The notes under the pieces are model-generated. The model had not been told where the DNA came from and ran no database searches. It saw only the letters and a list, made by a program, of their open reading frames with translations. From NCBI GenBank assembly GCA_964520875.1, contig CAZFQJ010000080.1, positions 1 through 8,006 on the forward strand: DNA of 8,006 nt, read 5' to 3'. Made by a program: the position numbers and the translations under genes. The stretch comes from SIG673 sp964520875 (GTDB lineage Bacteria > Bacillota > Clostridia > Oscillospirales > CAG-272). Of this stretch, positions 6,649 through 8,006 are shown piece by piece. Position 1 is the stretch's first letter. The number at the start of each line of letters is the position of its first letter.

Positions 6649-7870
6649 ATTCGGACTTATCGGAAATCCGCTCGGACACAGTTTCTCCCCTCAGATACAT
6701 TCGCTCCTCGGCGATTACTCGTATTCTCTCTTTCCCATGGAAGAGAGCGCGGTCGCGCCGTTCCTCAAAGAGCGCTCATTCGACGGCATAAACGTCACCA
6801 TTCCTTACAAGCAGACCGTCATACCGCTATGCGACAGAATATCTCGCGAAGCCGAGAGGATCGGAAGCGTGAACACGATAGTAAAGGAAGCCGACGGCTC
6901 TCTTTCGGGATACAATACCGACTATTTCGGATTTACTCTCATGCTGAGACGCGCGGGGATAGATCCGAAGGGCAAAAAAGCGATAGTGCTCGGAAGCGGC
7001 GGTTCGTCAAAGACCGCGGTGTGCGCGCTCGGCGATATGGGCGCAGGCGAGGTAGTTGTAATCTCCAGAAGCGGCGAAAACAATTACGATAACCTTTATC
7101 TGCACAGGGACGCGTTTCTGATAGTCAATACGACTCCCCTCGGAATGTATCCGAAAAACGGCGTATCTCCCGTAGATCTTGACGATTTTCCGAGCTGCGG
7201 CGCGGTAGCGGATCTTATATACAATCCGGAAAAGACCGCGCTCATTCTCGAAGCGGAAAAACGCGGAATACGTCATACGGGCGGACTTTACATGCTCGTC
7301 GCACAAGGCGCAAAGGCATCGGAGCTTTTCACGAAGAGCACGTATACCGAAGCCGATATCGAAAGAGTGTTCCGCGGAGTGGAAGCCGACATGCGTAACA
7401 TAATACTCGTAGGTATGCCGGGGTGCGGCAAGAGCACCGTCGGAGGTCATATAGCCGGTATGCTCGGACGAGAGCTTGCGGACAGTGACGAATTTATAAC
7501 CCAAACCACGGGAATATCGCCGGCAGACCTGATAAACACCAAGGGCGAAGCCGAATTCAGAAAGATCGAAACGGAAGCTCTGCGCGAGCTTACCAAGCGT
7601 TCGGGGTTAATTATAGCCACGGGCGGAGGCGCGGTCACCGTTCCGGAAAATCACGCTCTGCTCCGTCAGAACGGACGCGTGTTCTTCATAAACCGTCCCG
7701 TTTCTCTGCTTGCGCGCGACGGCAGACCGTTGTCCTCGGGAGACCTCTCGTCTATGTACGAAAAACGCCTTCCCCTCTACCGCGCGGTCTGCGATCACGA
7801 GCTTGAAACCGACGCTTCTTCCGACGCCGTAAAGACCGCAGAAAAGATAATTTCGATATTTAGGGGTTAA
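6641..7870 (+). CDS. aroE-aroK: Bifunctional shikimate dehydrogenase / shikimate kinase (AroE-AroK fusion)
   Basis: One 409-residue polypeptide carries two successive shikimate-pathway enzymes: NADPH-dependent reduction of 3-dehydroshikimate, then ATP-dependent phosphorylation of shikimate. The dehydrogenase (1 to about 245) has HSFSP with S14 and S16, NVTIPYK with K57, N78, NTD with D94, the cofactor loop GSGGSSKTA (118-126), NTTPLGM (163-169), and Q222 near GGLYMLVAQGA. The kinase (about 251-409) has the Walker A GMPGCGKST (258-266), DSDEF with D281/D283, R307, the triple Gly 328-330, and lid residues ARDGRPL (358-364). The Rossmann part is compact: only 18 residues separate ISRS from NTTP, and E. 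coli AroE has about twice that. The start overlaps the CDF gene by 8 bases, with AAAGGA about 9 bases before the ATG. All main active-site residues are present in both halves. Confidence 0.95.
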   Translation: MNKFGLIGNPLGHSFSPQIHSLLGDYSYSLFPMEESAVAPFLKERSFDGINVTIPYKQTVIPLCDRISREAERIGSVNTIVKEADGSLSGYNTDYFGFTLMLRRAGIDPKGKKAIVLGSGGSSKTAVCALGDMGAGEVVVISRSGENNYDNLYLHRDAFLIVNTTPLGMYPKNGVSPVDLDDFPSCGAVADLIYNPEKTALILEAEKRGIRHTGGLYMLVAQGAKASELFTKSTYTEADIERVFRGVEADMRNIILVGMPGCGKSTVGGHIAGMLGRELADSDEFITQTTGISPADLINTKGEAEFRKIETEALRELTKRSGLIIATGGGAVTVPENHALLRQNGRVFFINRPVSLLARDGRPLSSGDLSSMYEKRLPLYRAVCDHELETDASSDAVKTAEKIISIFRG

Positions 7871-7911
7871 GTTATCTATTCCTTCTCCCACGATCGTTCC
7901 GATGACGTGTA

Positions 7912-7937
7912 ATAAAAGCCTCTCACTCCGGGAGAGG
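7912..7937 (-). terminator. Possible intrinsic terminator for leftward transcripts
   Basis: On the minus strand CCTCTC pairs with GAGAGG (7932-7937 with 7919-7924) and is followed by CTTTTATT. The stem has only 6 pairs, so it is weaker than the terminator at 3852-3897. It would serve a leftward gene beyond the right edge, if one exists. On the plus strand there is no T-run, so it does not clearly end aroEK. Confidence 0.4.
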
Positions 7938-7965
7938 TGGCACGCGTATGCGTGACGGAGAGGGC
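7917..7965. repeat. Palindromic repeat-like intergenic element
   Basis: Two hairpins lie side by side: CCTCTC/GAGAGG (7919-7924, 7932-7937) and CACGC/GCGTG (7941-7945, 7950-7954) around GTAT. A further GGAGAGGGCT (7957-7966) could pair instead with the leading AGCCTCTC (7917-7924), with one bulge, giving an alternative long-range fold. The layout resembles short dispersed repeats in intergenic regions of gut Clostridia, as recalled. Only this copy is in the window, so repetition is not shown. Confidence 0.45.
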
Positions 7966-8006
7966 TGATCGTTCTCCTGTCGATGAACGCTTTACTCGCT
8001 TCGCTC

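Larger units (their letters stand above)
7871..8006. other. Right-edge intergenic stretch without a supported gene
   Basis: No reading frame here resembles a protein, and no tRNA or rRNA is seen. The stretch holds the palindromic element at 7917-7965 and flanking partial direct repeats. It runs off the window, so a gene start or end may lie just beyond it. Confidence 0.6.

Overview
The window looks like chromosomal DNA of a Bacillota member, most likely one of the Clostridia. The signs are purine-rich Shine-Dalgarno sites before almost every gene, SigA-type promoters with 17-base spacers, frequent ATA isoleucine codons, a fused AroE-AroK protein, and a cation diffusion facilitator with a duplicated C-terminal domain. 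Assignment below class is not possible from the sequence alone. Gene order is compact and nothing looks like a prophage, an integrative element or a CRISPR locus.

Layout. (1) Positions 1 to 3793 hold a leftward operon. A consensus promoter (TTGACA, 17 bases, TATAAT; 3765-3793) is followed, in order of transcription, by an Mrr-type restriction nuclease-like gene, a pyridoxal/pyridoxamine kinase gene, rbfA, aroB, and the first 106 codons of aroA, which runs off the left edge. (2) A strong intrinsic terminator (3852-3897) ends a separate leftward gene, a CPA2-family Na+/H+ antiporter with its own promoter. (3) A 240-base AT-rich intergenic region separates the antiporter from a rightward pair. 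This pair is a CDF metal exporter, probably for Mn2+, overlapping by 8 bases a fused aroE-aroK gene. (4) The last 136 bases hold no supported gene. They contain a structured, repeat-like palindromic element whose hairpin could terminate leftward transcripts.

Together the genes encode four shikimate-pathway activities: AroB and AroA in the left operon, AroE and AroK as one polypeptide on the right. They also encode vitamin B6 salvage, 30S ribosome maturation, and two cation-export systems read divergently from one shared intergenic region. Nothing in the window amounts to a clearly new multi-gene system. The most interesting points are the compact AroE-AroK fusion, the Mrr-like nuclease leading a housekeeping operon, the tandem-domain CDF protein beside a cation antiporter, and the structured element at the right edge.
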